From Plantago major (lineage: Eukaryota > Streptophyta > Magnoliopsida > Lamiales > Plantaginaceae): a stretch of 64,000 nt of DNA. This document shows positions 37,192-49,563 of this stretch, one piece after another. Each line of letters begins with the position of its first letter. Within the stretch, counting starts at the first letter, position 1. Where the stretch lies: assembly GCA_026545765.1 (NCBI GenBank), contig CM048840.1, positions 54,126,580 through 54,190,579 of the forward strand, given 5' to 3'. The notes under the pieces are model-generated. The model did not search any database. It had not been told where the DNA came from and saw only the letters and a program-made list of their open reading frames with translations. A program made the translations under genes and the position numbers.

Positions 37192-37745
37192 CTATATGTT
37201 ACTGACTTTCACAGGAGACCGAGATGAGATTAATCCGTTCTGTACGGTTTGATTCAGTGTGGGAAAATAGATTAGTAAATGTGCCAGTTCAAGTTCTTAT
37301 TTGTCAATAAACATCTACAGAAAATGTTAAATTGCTCAAACAGTTCCATCCGGCCTGAATCCGCAGCATCAAACATCTCTTTGTATTATTAAACACTTGC
37401 GTACACTATTCATTGAAATTTGTTTTGTCCCTGCTAACCTGATTTATTTTCTCCATTTCACTAAATCCTTATTTTTCCATTTGTAACTTACTAATTTTTC
37501 ACTAAAAGCTTTTATACGTCACGCTAGTATCATATTGTCCGCTTTGGACTGAAACCCTTACGGATTTACTTTTATAATCACCCAAAATGCCTCATACTAA
37601 TTGAGAGTGATGATATAATATCCATCATCTCACACCGGTTAAGAGCAAGGGGGATTATATATTATTATATTATAACTATAATCACGACACACGCTACGCG
37701 TGTGGAGCGTATTCCAGATCTATACGGTATGTTTTGCTAAGTATA
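37192..37745. other. 3' flank of the receptor-kinase pseudogene
   Basis: AT-rich; a possible polyadenylation region lies near 37300 (TCAATAAACATC). No gene or RNA seen. Confidence 0.45.
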
Positions 37746-37948
37746 CTACTTTCATCTCGGTGAAGCTGTCCAGTACTTTTGACTTTTTGCAGTCAATGAA
37801 ACCCAACTTTGATCGTGAATTAAACCGTAGAGCTAAAATCTTCAATTGAATTAGATAATGAAACTTTTGACGATTAATTCGCAGTCAAAGTTGGATTTCG
37901 TTGATTGCAAAATCTCAAAACTGGACAATTTCTCCGGGACGGATGGAG
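37746..37948. mobile_element. Stowaway-like MITE
   Basis: About 203 bp with long imperfect terminal inverted repeats: the left end CTACTTTCATCTCGG…GTCCAGTACTTTTGA pairs with the right end (reverse complement CTCCATCCGTCCCGG…GTCCAGTTTTGA). TA dinucleotides flank both ends. This is the standard form of Tc1/mariner-derived MITEs; it has no coding capacity. Confidence 0.75.
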
Positions 37949-38940
37949 TACACTATCATGAGTCATGACATTGCATTCTTATACATTTACAAATTAGTGC
38001 TATATTTTACATCTTTCATCTCGTCCCATGTTTTCCATTTTGGTTTTTTTCAATCAACCGTCCATGAATTATTAGACTATTCTAAAACGGAAAATATGTG
38101 AAGTGTTTAATTGAATTATATTTTGAAACTTTACCATTTTCTCATCTCTTTCTCTCGAAACTAAATCAAATCTTTCTTATCCATCTCATTCTTCATTCCT
38201 ATTAGTAAATTCTTTTTTTTTTTAACCCAGTCAAACCAAATTCAATCCCAGTAACAATCATCCATTTGCCTAAAGAGATCGGAACAAGATGAGTAGGAAT
38301 TCACCCTTAAAATCCAATCAGTTTGAGTTTGTATACTGTTTCCCATCTCCTCTGCAGAAATGGTTAACAGTCAGAAATTGATTGCTCGACATAATTAGGG
38401 GAAAAAAGGTTAAAGAAAGACCAAGTAGAGCAATGGTGGGATAAGGTTGAGAAGAGCAATGGTGGCAACGAAACCAAGTAGAGCTCCGGCTCCAACCAAC
38501 GCTCTGTCACAATTCAGCCTCAGGTGCATCACTTCACAGAATTACACAAAAGTAATATCTGTAAATAGCTTGGAGCCCTAAAAGTGGAGATGAATATTGA
38601 ACTCAACAAAATAGATGGTGAAGATGGAAATTGAAAAGAGATGAAAGCGGTGGAGATAGAATAAAGGGAGATTTGATCGTTGAAGAAAGACAAAAGAGAA
38701 GTGAGAGAATTGTTGTTTGCAAAATTCAATAAATGATCTTCCATGTTATCTGTTTCTTCAAGATCGAACTCCAACCACTCCTAAAATTTGGCCCAAATTG
38801 CAGCAGCAAAGCTACTCATGTAGAATAAATGAAAGGTACTTTCCTCTATTTGTGACTCGCAAAGACATCAAACTATTGATTCGTCAGCGCCTAATACTTT
38901 CCTCTTCAACAAAGTGTTACGTGACTGCCTATTTTGAAAC
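37949..38940. other. Intergenic DNA
   Basis: Contains a minus-strand 39-codon ORF (38537-38418, MHLRLNCDRALVGAGALLGF, hydrophobic) that may be a remnant of a membrane protein, and otherwise nothing I can support. Ends with the TTTGAAAC duplication of the following MITE. Confidence 0.35.
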
Positions 38941-39224
38941 CAGGCCCGGCCCTCAGCATGCGCGGGCAGCCCGGCCCTCCCCTATTTTGAAGGGCCCTAT
39001 TTTAAATTTGAGATTATGTGTATATCAATTTCCATACAATAATTAAGCCTTGGATCTCCAAGTGGTTAAGTCTATATCTACTCTACAAAAGGTCTTGGTT
39101 CAATTCATGAAGGTGTAAATAATTTTATTTTATTTATCTTGAATATTTTTTCTTTCATTATATTATTTTTAGGTCTCCAATTAAAATTTCACACAAGGCC
39201 ACCTAAATCCCCGGGCCGGCCTTG
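38941..39224. mobile_element. hAT-type MITE with 8-bp duplication
   Basis: A 284-bp element with ends CAGGCCCGGCCCT and (reverse complement of the right end) CAAGGCCGGCCCGG, flanked by perfect copies of TTTGAAAC at 38933-38940 and 39225-39232. Eight-base duplications and CAGG…CCTTG ends identify the hAT superfamily. The interior word AGGGCCC also occurs at the end of the hAT element starting at 60735. Confidence 0.85.
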
Positions 39225-39232
39225 TTTGAAAC

Positions 39233-41019
39233 GTAACAAGAATTACTGAGAAGAAATGGGGGAAAACATAGACGAAATGGAGGAAAAATTAGACGATAGA
39301 GAGATTGATTTTCTAAAACTAGAACAATTTCATTACTTGGTTCCAACAATGAAACTGCGGTACAATAAATAGGAAATTGCGAGCTAGATAACGTCTATAA
39401 TTAAACGGCTAGAAAATGGAAAGAAACCCTAAGTTATGACAGAGATGGCTTGATGAAGGGATCAAACGATGCACTGATTATTTAGGCTAGAAATGCAACA
39501 AATCGCCATGGCTACGCTTCAAGGACGAAGGTACAGTCCTTGGCTTTCAGCATCCGTTGATTAGATTCCTGGTGGATGGCTGTGATCTTTTCTGGTACGA
39601 ACTAATCTGGATTGTTGGATGCTCTCTCATCGGACGGCTGTGGATCAATGGGCGTGTTTGTGTTTATTTCCTCAAGTGATAACACGCTTTTGCCACTAGT
39701 TACGCTTCTTCTATTCCAATCTCCCGCCTTTACCAGCTTGTTGTTGCTATACTTGGTCGATTTCTCAGGTTCTGCAACTGCAAACATAACACAAAGTCAC
39801 GATTCTGTTCATCAGTACTCTCCAAACAAAGGAGTTTAGCCTCAGCGGTGTCCATTGAATCCCATGTCCTCTTGTTTATGATAATCACTATATGAGCTTC
39901 AGTGGGAGGAAATCATCTATTCTCCTACAAATTCACCAATCAAGAACACAACAAAACCCAGTTTGTTAATTTCCACCAAAATCCCATACTCTCCCCTCTT
40001 TTCCAATACTCAATTCTTGAAACCTCCACAAATCTCATCTTTCTTTTCTAAACCATATTCTTTCTCCTTCTCCAGACCCATCATTACAAGTAATCGAATG
40101 CAAGACCATCTTGTTCAAAACCGAACCAAACTACAAAACATACATAGAAACACCAAATAACGCCAAATCCTTCCCAGCCAACATTGAAGGTGCTCCAGCT
40201 ATGTCATCCATGGAATTAAATATTAGCCAAATCCAAAACAAATTATATCTACGTGAAGCTCAAGATTAGATTAAAAAATTAATATATATGGTTTCATACA
40301 TTGAATTCATTGAACGAATGTTGAGAAGAAAATTTGATCTGGGGGAAAGGACATACAAAGAGAGAGTTGTCAAAAGAAATTGAGCCAATATCTGATGAAT
40401 TAGGAGTGTGAATAAAAATAGACTGATTAAGTTTAGCTTGAGTGAGTTATTGAACCTTTTCCAACTTTGTTTTCTGAGGTGAGTGCATTACCAGTTATAG
40501 GAGACAGTATTGAAATAAAAAAAAGTTGCGGTTTTTGTTTTGTTTGCTTTGATCATGTAGAATGGTGATGAATTTTATTGATTAAGCGGCATGACATTTA
40601 GCTTCTCTGAGTTATTGACTGCTTACAAACTTCGGTCGTGTCGGATCAGTTGGACAGTTATGTACTTATAATTGCTCAAGTTACTTGAAAGTTTGAATCT
40701 ATCACATCTTGTCTACATTCTCATTCGAGGTAATTGTGAATTGTATTTGTGAGTTTTATGTTGTGTATTTAGCGTTAATGAGTGGTTGAGTGAGGAAGGT
40801 TGTTCATTTTTCTAATATTCACTCACCATGTGTTTCAAGTATTCAATCTTTTGTTGCTAATATAGATATTTAACATGTTCATCAATTACTTGAACAGATG
40901 TAGATTCAGCTTTAATTTGGGGATTGTATATTGCTGTTTGTTAAAGCATTACTCTGGTTGATAAGTTGGACGAATTATGTTGTTCTTCTAACCATTTATA
41001 ATGGAGGATTTTTTTTTCC
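39233..41019. other. Intergenic DNA with unrecognised ORFs
   Basis: Two ORFs of about 60 codons (minus 39787-39602, NRRSVTSGKSVLSLEEINT; plus 39963-40157, Ser/Phe/Pro-rich like a transit peptide) have coding-like composition but no family I know, and both end early. No kinase motifs continuing the LysM receptor gene are visible here. Confidence 0.35.
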
Positions 41020-41101
41020 GTATTCATTTGACTTTTGTATCACCCTGTGATAAGGTCTGGATGTGTTCTTCAGTTGAGTCTCTGAGCTCTTTAAAAGTGT
41101 A
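41020..41101 (-). pseudogene. LysM receptor kinase fragment, distal side of element B
   Basis: On the minus strand, starting at the GTGTA/TACAC duplication, the frame reads YTFKELRDSTE, which continues the juxtamembrane sequence cut off at 51469 on the other side of element B, in phase. It ends in a TGA about 25 codons later. The remaining kinase domain is not found nearby. Confidence 0.65.
41097..41101. repeat. Target site duplication GTGTA, left copy
   Basis: Precedes the LTR start TGTTAGAACTG; identical to 51464-51468. Confidence 0.88.
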
Positions 41102-41877
41102 TGTTAGAACTGTTGGACCGAGATTGGTACTTTAAACTGCAATAGTAGACAATGTTGACTGGAATGTTGAGTCAACAATGTATTCAACAATGATCGTCTG
41201 GTTGTGAGAAACTAAGAACATAGAGCAGCGGACAAACAACCAGATGTAACAAAATCAAGCCAGTATATATAAATTATACTGACCGTGCCGTAGGCTAAAT
41301 TTCCACTAACAATAAAAGTAGAATTACAGAAACGAAGTTTAATCTAATCACAAACAATTAATTAAACTCACAAAACTAGACCTAGAATAAATAACAGTAA
41401 AAACCTATTCTAGTTTGTTATCACTAGAGTAATTCTCAATGCTTGAAGAACACTCATAAGTAATAACAATATCAAGTCTAGTAGAAAACAAGAAAGCCTA
41501 TCTCTCAATATTGTGAATCGAAGTTCATGAAAAGGTATCACTTGCAGGCTGCATTCTTCTTGTATCCTCAAGTCGACCTCTTCTTAGTCGAACAGAAGAA
41601 GGAATGTAGTAAAGGCAAGTTGCTTCTTCTTGATTTCTTCAATCAATCTGCTAGAAGGAAATTTCCATAGATAAATATCTCTTCAATAATTTTCCTTCTT
41701 GTTCATATCTTGTTAGATTATTTCCTTAAGCCATCGTATTGCTTCCAGCTTTGCAAACTTCTAGTCCAAGTATATCGACTGTTTCCTACAACATAATTAC
41801 ACAAACAACCACAAACATTGAACTAATTAAGAAATACAAGATTATCAAAACAAGTGCTCTTAGTAGTCGCACTTTCA
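41102..41877 (-). repeat. 3' LTR of copia element B (776 bp)
   Basis: Ends TGTTAGAACTG…CACTTTCA on the plus strand. The interior side continues as a purine tract (GATTAAGGGGGAGAT on the minus strand, 41878-41892). Pairs with 50692-51463. Confidence 0.92.
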
Positions 41878-42078
41878 ATCTCCCCCTTAATCTTGTTCTT
41901 TCTTCACAAAACCACAGAAAGAATTTAAACAAGTTCCTAAACGCGGATATTCAAATGAGGTCCTCCCCCTTAATGATCAAACTCCCCCTTAATCGAAAAG
42001 ATAGTTCAAAGGCACATATATCCTAAAATATTACAGACCAAATTCTAAAATAAACTGAAATAAAGAACAAGTTCAAAT

Positions 42079-43898
42079 CTAATCTCCCCCTTTTTGTGAG
42101 GAAAGAAAAGACACCAAAATACTTCGGAACTTCAGATTTTTGGTAATCTGTTCTTGAAGATTGGCATTCTGAGCATCCACAGCTTTGATTTGTTCCAGGA
42201 GCATCTTGTCATTTTCATTGAGAGTACCTGCAGACAAAGATTCAATGCTGGGAAGGGATGTTGACCTATTATTGCCTTCAGTATTGGTGTCAACATTGAC
42301 ATGCTGATCAGCAGCACTAGCTGCAGCAATTGAAGTTCCACCCATAGTAGCATCTACAGGAATCTCCATGTTAGTGGGAACATCCGGATCCACCCAGGGG
42401 AGGTCACAAATTATGTGAGTTGTTTCTAGCAGTTGTCTATTTACCCCAACAGATAAAAAGTTACCCTGGTAGATTTCTCTATCAAAAGGTTGCAGTCCCT
42501 GCAGTTTCAAGAGAGCAAATATGGTGGCAGGAAGCATCAAGTGACCAGACGGCCCCCTGTTCTTGAACTTTTCAAGATGCTGTATCATTCTTTCTCCCAG
42601 GTTCACATTCAACCCCATTTTTATCCTATACAGCAGGACACCAGCTTCCATGCTTAAGGAGTTGTTAGATGAAGGCATCTAGTTGAATATACTCAACCTA
42701 AACAGCACAGATACTAGAGAAGAACAAAACTTCACAGGTAAGCAACCTTTAGGCCATTTTCGCACCTTGTTCAGAGTAAGTTCTTGAGCAATTTCATCCA
42801 TAGTAACTGTCAAGGGAGTTTCTACCTCATCACGCTTCCTATGCAGTATATAATTCAAATCCCTAGCATCAATGGTGTAAACTTCTCCTCTCACGTACAC
42901 ACAGTGGTATTTTCCACCCCAAACCTAGTCAAAATTCTCAGACATATTCGCATAAAATTCTCTTACAATTGCATGAACATAAGGCTCAAACTCAGTGACA
43001 GCATACAAGAGATTCCTTTTCCTTAGGATCTATCAAATTGTACTTAGCAAAGGAAGTGTTATCAATGACCCGCTCAACATCAATAGAGTTAGACATGAGC
43101 CCTTGGTATTTTTCAGAATCACTCTGTTTATAGAAGCAAAAATTGAAAGCTTCACCTTCATAAGCAGATTCTTGACCAGGGTTAAAGTTTACCTCAGGAG
43201 GAATTGAATCCTCAGTAGCCTGTGATGCCCCCAATGTTGCAGACTCAGATTCCTCAGCTTCATTTAACTCGGTGTCATCTGAATCACTCTCACCAGTGTG
43301 CTGAGATGGAGAGTCTTCTGGAACATTTTCCATAACAGAAACAGACTCATCAGACTAGTCTACTACCATATTTTCTCCCCCTTCACCAATTTCTTTAGTG
43401 TTTTCCACACCATCTCCAATTTCTTCAGTGGTTTCCTCATCATCTCTAATTTCTTCAGTGTTTTCCTCATTATCCCCAATCTCTTCAGTATGATCTTGAG
43501 ATGCAGGAGGCGGAGAATTTTCTTGTACCGGATCCCTATTTGCATCATCAATTGGGTTCATCTCTTCATCTATCTGATCTATCGGCTCTTCTAGTGAAAT
43601 AGAACCAAACCGCGACGGGAAGTTGCTTCTGTGAAAGTGTCCGCGGCTGATTGAAAAGAAGACGCCGAAGCAAGGTTGCCCGGAACAGTGTCCGATGAGA
43701 CTTGAATGGGTGATGGAGGAGGAGTTGGAGATTTGGAGTGTGTTGGAGTTGGGATTCTTGTGTCAGATTCAGACAAAGGGGAGGCAAGCTCAGAGATTGG
43801 AATCTCAAAGTTAGCAGGCTTGGCTCTAACCGGAAGAGGGTAGATTTCTTCTCCGGTTGGTGTGAACAAGGAAAGACCAGGAATTTTAGAGTGGCCAT
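42079..43898 (-). pseudogene. Third ORF of copia element B ('putative plant transposon protein' family), frameshifted
   Basis: Homologous to the third ORF of element A part by part: TGEEIYPLPVRAKPANFEIP near the start, an acidic N-terminal half with a tandem peptide repeat (units like NTEEIRDDEE and TTEEIGDGVE, 43500-43380), then DVERVI, KYHCVYVRGEVYTIDARD, TMDEIAQELT, SLVSVLFRLSIFN, MPSSNNSLSMEAGVLLYRIK, NVNLGERMIQHLE, GHLMLPATIFALLKLQG and the tail LVSFLSSQKGGD. Lesions: an early frameshift near 43870, stops near 43360 and 43590, a frameshift near 43020, a TAG near 42925 and a stop at 42679. The last 199 codons (42678-42079) are open. Conservation of domain and tail with A, despite decay, points to a real element gene. 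Function unknown. Confidence 0.72.
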
Positions 43899-44360
43899 TT
43901 CAGAGAGGTGCTGTCGATGTTGAGGATTTGGGCGGGAGAAGGTGAGGTAAAAGAATGAAATTAGGTTAATAAAACAAAGAGAAGGTTAAAAAGAAACTTC
44001 TTCTTATTTTAGTGGGTAGTCACTGGGCACATTTTGTGGAGATAATGGGCTTCTCACTTGCAATCATGGACTTGTGTTTGGCTGGAGTTTGCTTCTAAAA
44101 GAAACTGCAAAAATATATCAAAGCACAGTACCAACTGCACACAACTGTTAATTTTGGATTAAACTTTGTTAGTGGGCCAATATCTGTCAAGTCATGGTAA
44201 TAAGATAGATTGCCAAACCCTAGGGAGGTTGACAAAAATCTTGATTTAAAATAATGACTCAACATGCAAGATTAGAAGATGCAAACTACCCATAAATACT
44301 CTACAAGGCCTTTTTCTTAGAACAACAAAATGACTCCGCCTCAAACCCAGACAAAACACA

Positions 44361-44382
44361 AAAAAAAAAAAAAAAAAAAAAC
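44361..44382. repeat. Poly(A) run
   Basis: About 22 A residues in the leader-like segment of element B. Element A has a shorter A/C-rich tract at the same place (about 27310-27360). Confidence 0.8.
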
Positions 44383-44464
44383 ACACAGAACAAACAATTA
44401 AAAAAAACACCAAAAGCTTCAAGCACAGTCACTGTTGAACAGAATGTTGCTCAACAATGGTGAC

Positions 44465-45140
44465 AACATTGGGAAATCAGACCATTCTTATTGTAAGTCA
44501 GCCAGGAAACCAAGTCTCAAAATGTGCAGATCCGATTAACACCACTAATGCTGCAGGCAAAACAGAAAGAGAAAGGAATACCAAAGAAACACACCCAACA
44601 TTGCCTCAAAAAGTAAAATAAACAATTAGCATAATTTTGAGTGGGGATGACCATGAGACAGTGAACCATGTCAAATAATTGGAACACGTATGAATCCGCT
44701 CCAAAGCCGAGGCCTATGCAGAGTTAGGTAAACACATGTCTCAGGGCATAAAGATCACTTACTTAACCACATTGGATAATTTGGTACTCAAAAAGTGAAC
44801 CAGCAGCATTACGAGAATCAGCACTTTTGTCCGTGTTGGTTTCCAGTACAGGCCATCAACCCTCACGACATATGACACATTGGCCACGTCGATATCTGGA
44901 TAGTATTTGAACCTGCCCAACACGATCCTCAATGGAAACACTTCGAGCCCTTTTTAACAGAGTTCATTAGATTTATAAAGCATAACGAACAGGAGGCAAC
45001 ATCACGTGCGAGTCAAGGTACGAGTAAAAAGTGACTAAAATCAGCAAAAGTGGGTTTTACATAAAGCAAACACACAAGAGACCCGATACCTTTCAACCTT
45101 GGTTTCAAACAGCCTTTCAAACCCTAAGCAACACCACTAT
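44465..45140 (-). repeat. Leader-like segment shared with element A
   Basis: Counterpart of 27420-28100. The minus-strand ORF at 44941-44759 includes VLGRFKYYPDIDVANVSYV and LYWKPTRTKVLILV. Substitutions against A are scattered and the segment is better conserved than much of the third ORF's N-terminal half. Confidence 0.7.
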
Positions 45141-45408
45141 GAGCTACAAACCAGTAACAGCCAGAGACCAGTACAGAAGCACAGAACACAAAAACACAAA
45201 AAAACAGAACTAAAAGGCAGAACAACAGAAAAAAAAGCATCACTTTTTCTATTTTTCCAATGTTGACTGTGATGTTGAGTCAACATTGGTCTCAACAACG
45301 AAAATCACAGAGAGCACAGACCAAGAGATCTTCGAAGACAGAAGAATCTCTCACTATCTAAAGGCTTGGTAAGAATATCTGCAAGTTGATTGGCCGTATC
45401 TATGTGTT

Positions 45409-47011
45409 CTAAATCAATGACTTGCTTATTGACCATGTCCCTAAGAAAATGATGTCTATATGCTTAGTACGAGAGTGCTGAACAGGGTTCTTAGAGATGT
45501 GTATGGCACAAAGGTTATCACTAAACATCAAGAGGGTATCACTTTGCAGACCATAATCATGCAACATGTTTTTCAACCAAATAAGTTGAGATTGAGACAC
45601 ACAACTCCCAGCTGCTACATATTCAGATTTAGCAGTTGAGAGAGACACACAATTCTGTTTCTTGCTATACCAAGACACTAGATTAGGACCAAGATAAAAG
45701 CAACCTCCACTAGTGGATTTCCTATCATCTAGATCACCAGCCCAATCAGAATCACTAAATCCCACCAGATTAGTGTTTGAATCACAAGCAAACCATAATC
45801 CAAGATTAACAGTTCCTGATATATATCTAAGAATTCTTTTAACAGCAGTTAAGTGAGGGATTTTAGGGTTGGACTGATACCTGGAACATACGCAAACAGA
45901 GAACATGATGTCAGGTCTGGTGGCAGAAAGGTACAAGAGACTTCCAATCATTGATCTGTACAATGTTGGGTCAACATTATCTCCAACATCAACCCTGCTG
46001 AGTTTAAGGGCAGTCGCCATAGGGGTGCTACATGATTTAGCACTGCCAAGACCAAACTTTTTGATCAGATTCTTTGCATATTTTTCTTGTGACAGAAAGA
46101 GACCATCCTTTCGTTGTTGAATTTGAAGTCCAAGAAAGAAACTGAGTTCTCCTATCATACTCATCTCAAATGTACCTGTCAGAGCTTGAACAAACTGATC
46201 TACCATAGAAGAGTTAGTCGATCCAAACACTATATCATCAACATAGATTTGAGCAATGCAAAGATCTTTCCCTTTCCTAAGGATAAATAGAGTTTGATCT
46301 CCTTCCCCCTTTTTGAAATCAAAGTTAACTAAGAACTCAGTTAGCCTAGAATACCAAGCACGAGGGGCTTGCTTTAGACCATACAGAGCCTTTCTCAGTT
46401 TGAACACATGGTCAGGATGGTTAGGATCTTCGAACCCTTTAGGCTGTTCAACATAGACTTCTTTATCAATGTAACCATTCAAGAAAGCACCCTTAACATC
46501 CATCTGTTGTAGTTTAATTTTTAAATAGCAAGCAATGGCTAAGTGGAGCCTGATGGATTCTAGTCTAGTAATAGGAGCAATGGTCTCATCAAAATCAACA
46601 TCCTCTACTTGGGTGTACCCTTGAGCAACAAGTCCAGCTTTGTTTTTTTACCACTACACCATTTTCATCACTTTTGTTTTTGAAAACCCACTTAGTACCT
46701 AGGACATTAACATCAACTGGGTGAGGAACTAAGGTCCAAACTTCATTAGTTTTGAATTGGTGTAGCTCATCTTGCATAGCTTCTATCCAATAGTCATCTT
46801 TCAAAGCTTCTTTCACATTTTTTGGTTCAGTAAGAGAGACAAAGCAAGAGGAACTTACAGATTGGCAGATCGTTGCATATCTTACCATGTCCTTGTGGTT
46901 TTTCCGAGTATTTCCTCTTAAGTTCATTCTTCCACTGGTGCTTCCAATGACTTGAGAACTTGGATGATCTTTCTGAATCTTAGGTGGAGGATCTCTTCTG
47001 GCATTATCCAA
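45409..47011 (-). pseudogene. Copia element B reverse transcriptase and RNase H
   Basis: RT starts near 47011 (YWIEAMQDELHQF, LGTKWVFKNK). A frameshift near 46630-46600 breaks it. From 46503 it is open: MDVKGAFLNGYIDKEVYV, LRKALYGLKQAPRAWY, then the catalytic YVDDIVFG. RNase H follows: GFSDSDWAGDLDDRKSTSGG, then STAKSEYVAAGSC, where element A has STAESEY. Near 45455 a short deletion shifts the frame after SRTKHIDI, so the normal RNase H end is lost. RT copies the element's RNA; RNase H removes the RNA strand. Confidence 0.88.
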
Positions 47012-47243
47012 AGGATTAGTCTGAGGTTCTGGTTCAGGTTCAGCTGGAATCAGATCAGGTTCATCCTCTTTTTTTCTGAAATAGAGTCTTCGGATGAGCT
47101 TTCAGTCTGCAATGTTGGACTAGATGTTCAGTCATCATTCTTTGTCGACGCCAACATTAACTCTTCTTGCACGTGTTGTGGGTTACGGTTCAAAGATCTT
47201 TTACGGTTCAAGATCAGAATGATACAGACTGTCCATCTTGTTT

Positions 47244-48588
47244 TTATGCAAAAAGCTCAGAGTCATCAAAGAAAACATTCACAGATTCTTGAATGCTGTG
47301 ATTCCTTGGATTATACACTTTATAAGCATGACTGTTAAGGGAATAACCAACAAAGATTCCTCTATCACTCTTCACATCAAATTTCCCTAGATGTTCTCTA
47401 TCATTGAGAATATAGCAAACACAACCAAAAACATGAAAGTACTTAAGATTGGATTTCTTACCCTTCAAAATCTCATAGGGAGTAGTTTGAGTTCCTGGTC
47501 TAAGATAGACTCTATTGATAATATGGCAAGCAGTGTTAACTGCTTCAGCCCATAATCTTTTAGACAAATTCATGGAACTTAACATTACCCTAGTCATTTC
47601 TTGTAAGGTTCGATTCTTACGTTCAGCTACACCATTTTGCTGAGGAGTTTTTGGTGCAGAGAACTCATGAAAGATTCCTTTATTTTCACAAAACTTAGCA
47701 AAATATTGGTTTTTAAACTCTTTACCATGATCAGACCTAATGCGTTGGATCACAGTAGAGTATTGAGTACTAAATCTAGCATGCATTTTCTTGAAGGAAT
47801 CAAAGGTTTCAGACTTTTCTTTGAGAAAACAGACCCATGTGAATCTAGAGAACTCATCAACTATGATAAAGATGTACCACTTACCTCCAAGACTTTCTAC
47901 CTCGACAGGACCCATGAGATCCATATGTAAAAGTTCGAAACAGTTAAAGATACCTCTTATCTGCCCTTCTGTTTGCAGAGAGGTGTGCACAGCTCTTGTC
48001 TGTTTTTCTTTCAAACAATCACCACAAACATGCTTACCAGTGTTTGTTAGTTTTGGCACTCCAACAACAGCTTCAAGCTTGATGAGTTTCTCCAGATTCC
48101 TGTAGTTTACATGCCCAAGCTTCTTGTGCCAAATAACTGCATCATCATCCTTTGCAAGGTTGCAATTGTGGGGAACAGCCACCACATAGCAGTTGTCAAG
48201 TGACCTAGTACCTATCATCACAACTTTCTTTTCTATGCAAGTATAAACTTTACATAAGTGTTTGTCAAACTTGACCTTCAAGTTATCGTCACACATATGA
48301 CTTATGTTTACAAGATTAGCAGTTAAGCCCTCAACTAAAAGAACATTTTTTAGAGTGGGATATCCCTCAAGAGATAAAGTTCCCTTTCCAAGTATCTTAC
48401 TTTTGTAACCTCCTCCATAGGCCACCATCCCAGATTTTTGTGAGACAAAGTTAGCAAGATAACTTAGGTTTTCTGTCATGTGACGAGAACACCCACTATC
48501 AAAGTACCATTTTCCAGCATTGTTAGGAGAAGTAGCAACAGAAAAAGCAACATTGCAAACTATCTTTTCCTTAGGAGCCCAAACTCTT
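47244..48588 (-). pseudogene. Copia element B protease and integrase
   Basis: A 411-codon open frame from 48479. The protease FDSGCSRHMTEN lies at the start, just after a frameshift at about 48590. Integrase has its zinc finger (WHKKLGHVNYRNLEKLIK … CGDC) and a full D-D-E set: LLHMDLMGPVE, IRSDHGKEFKNQ, QQNGVAERKNR. C-terminal blocks FGCVCYIL and FVGYSLNSHAY follow to a stop at 47244. Integrase itself looks intact in its key residues. Confidence 0.88.
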
Positions 48589-49563
48589 CTATATTTCTTT
48601 GAAATTTTTCAGAGTTACAGTGGGTTTACCATTTTGAGCAGGAACAGAGATACTGTTTTTGGAATCAAACCTTTTGGATTTTTCAGTTTTGAACACTGTT
48701 GATGTCGATGTTGACCCAACAGTGCAATCATCATTGAGATTATTGCTTACCACAACAAGAGTAGGTGAAGGAATTGACTCAGAGACAGTTACCTCAGAGA
48801 AAGTTTTGTTACCACAAACAGAACCATCTTTCTCTATCTTACCCTTTTTCAAGTCTCTTTGGTATACAAAGCAAAAAGGTTTTTTGTGACCAACTTTAAA
48901 ACAATATTGACACACATAGGTTTTCTTGGTTTCTTTCAAAGACTCACTCCTTTTTTTGACAAAAACAGGGGCATTGACAAGCTCAGACAGAGGCTTAACC
49001 TTTTCTTTTGTAAGATCAATAGACTCAGAATCATCTAGATTAAACTTACAATTCATATCACACCCTAGTTTGCTTTCAAAAGAAGAGTTATAGGTACCAG
49101 AATAACCTAACCCAATAGTGCCATCATTGTCCATATCAAGCATATCATTAAGTTTAGAAGTAGAGGAGTTCCACTTAGCAATGACTTTATTTTCTTTATC
49201 AAGTTCAGTGGTTACCTTGTCTAGTTCGGCATCCTTTTTGGTCAGTGCACCCTCGAGCTTGACTATGGTTTCCTTCAGATTGTCATTCTCCTTTTCCAGC
49301 TTCTTAGAAAGTTTCTTGAATTTCTTCCATTCTTTCAACAGCTCTTCATACATGAGCTTGAGTTCTTCCACCATCTGTTCAGCCGTGAATTCTTCTTCGA
49401 ATGGGTAATCTGCAGTCAAATCAACTGTACCATGCAGACACAAAACATTGGTAGAAACTGATTCATCAAAGTTATCACGGAAAATCTGTTCACAGTTTTG
49501 AGAGTCATCATAATAAAAAAGGACATTATTCATCATTGTTGGATCCTCATTGTTGACCCAACA
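48589..49563 (-). pseudogene. Copia element B: gag-protease linker with coiled coil
   Basis: Open from 49536, in the same frame as gag. It carries an acidic stretch, a Lys/Glu/Leu coiled coil (KKLSKKLEKENDNLKETIVK), and a CxxC…H knuckle-like motif (CQYCFKVGHKKPFC). The matching linker in element A is fused to its protease ORF. Frame loss at 48589 separates it from protease. Confidence 0.75.
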
